NCBI GenBank assembly: GCA_964545715.1
Contig: CAZJHX010000015.1
Coordinates: 1-64,000, forward strand
Reading direction: 5' to 3'
Source: CAZJHX01 sp964545715
GTDB lineage: Bacteria; Myxococcota_A; UBA9042; GCA-2863065
Length of the DNA: 64,000 nt
The notes under the pieces are model-generated. The model worked only from the letters and a program-made list of their open reading frames with translations, searched no databases and had not been told where the DNA came from. The position numbers and the translations under genes are program-made. Position 1 is the stretch's first letter. Every line of letters starts with the position of its first letter. Below, piece after piece: positions 61,901 to 64,000 of the stretch.

Positions 61901-63541
61901 TTGAAGACACGCCTGTGTGTACTGATGACGATGGGGATCGTCTTTGCGGCCGCGTCCGCGGAGGCGCAGTTGATCCAAACGTACAAGCACGACCAGTTCG
62001 ACGAGAGCATTTACGGCGCCGTCAATGAGATGAACGGCAAGATTCTCCAGAACGAGCCGGGCTTCGTCGCGGGCGAGGCTTTCGGGGCCCTGTTCCGACC
62101 CGGCAAGGCCGACTATCCGCTCAAGATTCTAGGAATCGACGTCATCTTCGGCGGTCCCAAGGCCTACCCCGACCTGGCGACCAACATCGAGCTGGAGGTG
62201 TATCTAGACGCCGGCGTGGCGGCGATGCCGGCCAACACCACGCCCGACTTCAAGATCTCATCGACCGAATTCTATAACGCAGACACCAACGAGTTCGGCA
62301 TCCCGATCAAGGGCAACATCGCGTATCAATTCGACTTCAACGAGGACGATGAGAAAGGCGCACCTCCGGGGGTGGAGGCCGGCAACATCCTCATCATGAT
62401 CCGGTTTAACCAGGAGGCCTACACGCTGACGTCGGAGTGGGGCACCCCGCTGTGCGAGAAGCTGGTCATCCCCGGGCTGTTGGAGACGTGCGGTTGCCAG
62501 CCGGTGTCGATGATTCTCGACAACGCTCTAACCCCGCTGGTGAACGTGATGCACATCGTGCACCCGATCGGGACCTGCTCGGGGGCCAAGAAGTGGTTCT
62601 TCTTTGAGGACGTCCAGGCCGAAGGCAAGAAGCTCAACGGCGACGTGATCATCCGGATGCGCGTCGAGACGTCGGCCAGCTGCGTGCCGGACTGCACCGA
62701 CAAAGACTGTGGCGACGACCTGTGCGGCGGGAGCTGCGGTACGTGTGACATCGGGACGGTGTGCGAGGCACAGAAATGCGTGGAGGACACCTGCGCCCCG
62801 AATTGCCCCGCCGGCGCTCAGTGCGGTCCGGACGGCTGTGGCGGTAGCTGCGGCGTGTGCGACGCGGGCAACGTCTGTGAGAGCCATAAATGTGGGCCGC
62901 CCGACAGCGCCTGCACGTGCGACGAGAAGGACTGCGGCGACAACGGCTGCGGTGTCAGCTGCGGCTTCTGCGCGGAGGGCTACGAGTGCACGCAGAGCAA
63001 GTGCGTGGAGACGGGCGGCACCGACACCGGCGGCGAGGTACCCACCGATGAGCTCGAGCTCACGAGCATCAGTCCGGCGACCGGCTTTGGGGACGAGCAG
63101 ACGCCTGTGTCCATCCTGGGCAAGGGCTTCACCGACGGCATCAAGGTCAAGCTTGGCGGCACCGACTTGATCGCCGTGAGCGTCACCGGATCCGAGTTCA
63201 TCGAGGCGACCGTGCCCAAGGGCATCGCGGCCGGGATGTACACGCTGATCGCCATCGATGAGTCCGGACAGACGGCTCAGCTGCCGGACGCGTTCGAGAT
63301 AAAGGACAGAGAGGAGCCCGCGCCGGCCTGCGGTGACGGCATGTGCAACCCCGGTGAGGACTGCTCCCTGTGTCCCGGCGATTGCGGCCAGTGCCCGGCA
63401 GAGACGCCCAAGGACGAGGGCTGTGGCTGCGATCTAGCGCCTTCGAGCGCCCCATCGGGCCCGATGATTCCCCCCGGCGCGGCAGTGATCCTGTTGCTGG
63501 CCCTGGGCCTGTTCGTGGGACAGCGCCGCCTTTCCGCGTAG
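61901..63541 (+). CDS. Secreted cysteine-rich protein with TIG-like domain and MYXO-CTERM-like tail
   Basis: TTG at 61901 is chosen over ATG 61880 because GGGAGAG lies at the right distance and the signal peptide (MKTRLCVLMTMGIVFAAASA) starts there. The protein has about 546 residues. An N-terminal beta-rich domain (about 25-225) is followed by cysteine modules with CGDDLCGGSCGTC and CGPDGCGGSCGVC (about 240-370), a TIG-like domain (LTSISPATGFGDEQTPVSIL, about 385-470) and CGDGMCNPGEDC. It ends GCGCDLAPSS, then a hydrophobic helix AAVILLLALGLFVGQRR, the pattern of the MYXO-CTERM sorting signal, so it should be surface-sorted. Confidence 0.85.
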   Translation: MKTRLCVLMTMGIVFAAASAEAQLIQTYKHDQFDESIYGAVNEMNGKILQNEPGFVAGEAFGALFRPGKADYPLKILGIDVIFGGPKAYPDLATNIELEVYLDAGVAAMPANTTPDFKISSTEFYNADTNEFGIPIKGNIAYQFDFNEDDEKGAPPGVEAGNILIMIRFNQEAYTLTSEWGTPLCEKLVIPGLLETCGCQPVSMILDNALTPLVNVMHIVHPIGTCSGAKKWFFFEDVQAEGKKLNGDVIIRMRVETSASCVPDCTDKDCGDDLCGGSCGTCDIGTVCEAQKCVEDTCAPNCPAGAQCGPDGCGGSCGVCDAGNVCESHKCGPPDSACTCDEKDCGDNGCGVSCGFCAEGYECTQSKCVETGGTDTGGEVPTDELELTSISPATGFGDEQTPVSILGKGFTDGIKVKLGGTDLIAVSVTGSEFIEATVPKGIAAGMYTLIAIDESGQTAQLPDAFEIKDREEPAPACGDGMCNPGEDCSLCPGDCGQCPAETPKDEGCGCDLAPSSAPSGPMIPPGAAVILLLALGLFVGQRRLSA

Positions 63542-63625
63542 AGGGCTCAACACTCACATACCAGAGTCACAAACCGTCTCGTTTTATCTTTACTTTGTTT
63601 GGCGCTGTCCCGATGGGAAGGTGTC

Positions 63626-64000
63626 ATGCAAAAGCTTCTTGTTATCAGTCTAGTAGTCTCCCTGTTTCCGTGCGCGGCCGCAGCGGACAAGCTCGACAAC
63701 GCGATCAGTCTGCTGAAAGTGCCGGTCTTCAAGGTCCGGGCCCAAGCTGCACTGGCACTGGGCAGCCGGAGAGCGGAGGCGAAGCGGGTCGTGGGACCGC
63801 TGACCCAGGCGCTCGAGGATCCCCATCGCGCTGTCAGGGCCGCCGCCGCTATCGCGTTGGGCAAGCTCACCGCCATCGAGGCCGCCTCGGCGCTCAGCGA
63901 TGCGATGAGCGACGACGATCGCGTTGTAGCCCGCATGGCTCGCAAATCGCTCGATCGAGTGCTGCAGGCGTTTGTGCGCAATCGCGGCCGCTTCGAGGAG
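63626..64000 (+). CDS. Secreted HEAT-repeat protein (C-terminus outside window)
   Basis: ATG 63626 with GGGAAGG upstream begins a signal peptide (MQKLLVISLVVSLFPCAAAA). Two HEAT-like repeats follow (VFKVRAQAALALGSRRAEAK, HRAVRAAAAIALGKLTAIEA) and a third begins (RVVARMARKSLDRVLQAFVR). The gene is cut by the window end after about 125 codons. It is likely periplasmic; function unknown. Confidence 0.8.
   Translation, partial: MQKLLVISLVVSLFPCAAAADKLDNAISLLKVPVFKVRAQAALALGSRRAEAKRVVGPLTQALEDPHRAVRAAAAIALGKLTAIEAASALSDAMSDDDRVVARMARKSLDRVLQAFVRNRGRFEE

Overview
The window is high-GC bacterial DNA, most likely from a Myxococcota-type deltaproteobacterium. The clues are many secreted cysteine-rich lipoproteins (CGDDGCGGSCG and EICDGKDNDCDG motifs), a MYXO-CTERM-like tail on the protein at 61901-63541, an AgmX-like C-terminal domain at 46615-48054, large Ser/Thr kinases, sigma-54 regulators, and a retron reverse transcriptase of the myxobacterial kind. 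I saw no tRNA, rRNA or CRISPR array.

Layout. 0-6 kb is an accessory zone: a partial MopE-like lipoprotein gene, a candidate retron (folded RNA plus reverse transcriptase), small and cysteine-rich lipoproteins, and a secreted protein of unknown function behind a good sigma-54 promoter. A 105-bp piece carrying the convergent ends of the reverse transcriptase and that secreted gene occurs at both ends of the zone. 6-18 kb holds trxA and a heme operon (cytochrome-assembly-like gene, hemA, hemC, cobA/hemD fusion, hemB) that runs into a gene for a 1954-aa TPR lipoprotein. 18-26 kb has a hidden 27-aa gene, a catalytically dead trypsin-like lipoprotein, a membrane di-heme protein, a kinase-ATPase, a histidine kinase-receiver hybrid and an epimerase. 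26-33 kb has mutL (with a 13-G tract), miaA, two divergent Asp-Val-Pro-rich lipoproteins (one a metalloprotease), a LysM murein peptidase, a J-domain protein and a beta-barrel candidate.

33-40 kb looks like an inserted island. It holds an unknown membrane protein, a decayed IS91-type transposase, an EcsC-like gene with a sigma-54 promoter facing its probable FHA/sigma-54 activator, a Ser/Thr kinase, and a graveyard of fragments. Among these is a 102-bp copy of the J-domain gene that lies just left of the island.

40-64 kb is mostly core: der and era, divergent from a yfgM-bamB operon that continues into a cysteine-rich lipoprotein and a PLP enzyme; a TPR/AgmX-like protein; the primary sigma factor; and grpE followed by two large unusual proteins with possible RNA-binding domains. 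Then come an M1 aminopeptidase with a HEAT-like tail, xseA with an NtrC-type regulator, a MYXO-CTERM-like protein and a partial HEAT-repeat protein.

Themes: three near-consensus sigma-54 promoters (genes starting at 916, 5890 and 36093) and two enhancer-binding proteins; pervasive start/stop overlaps implying translational coupling; and homopolymer tracts in mutL (G13) and in the DbpA-like gene (A10) that may alter reading frames.
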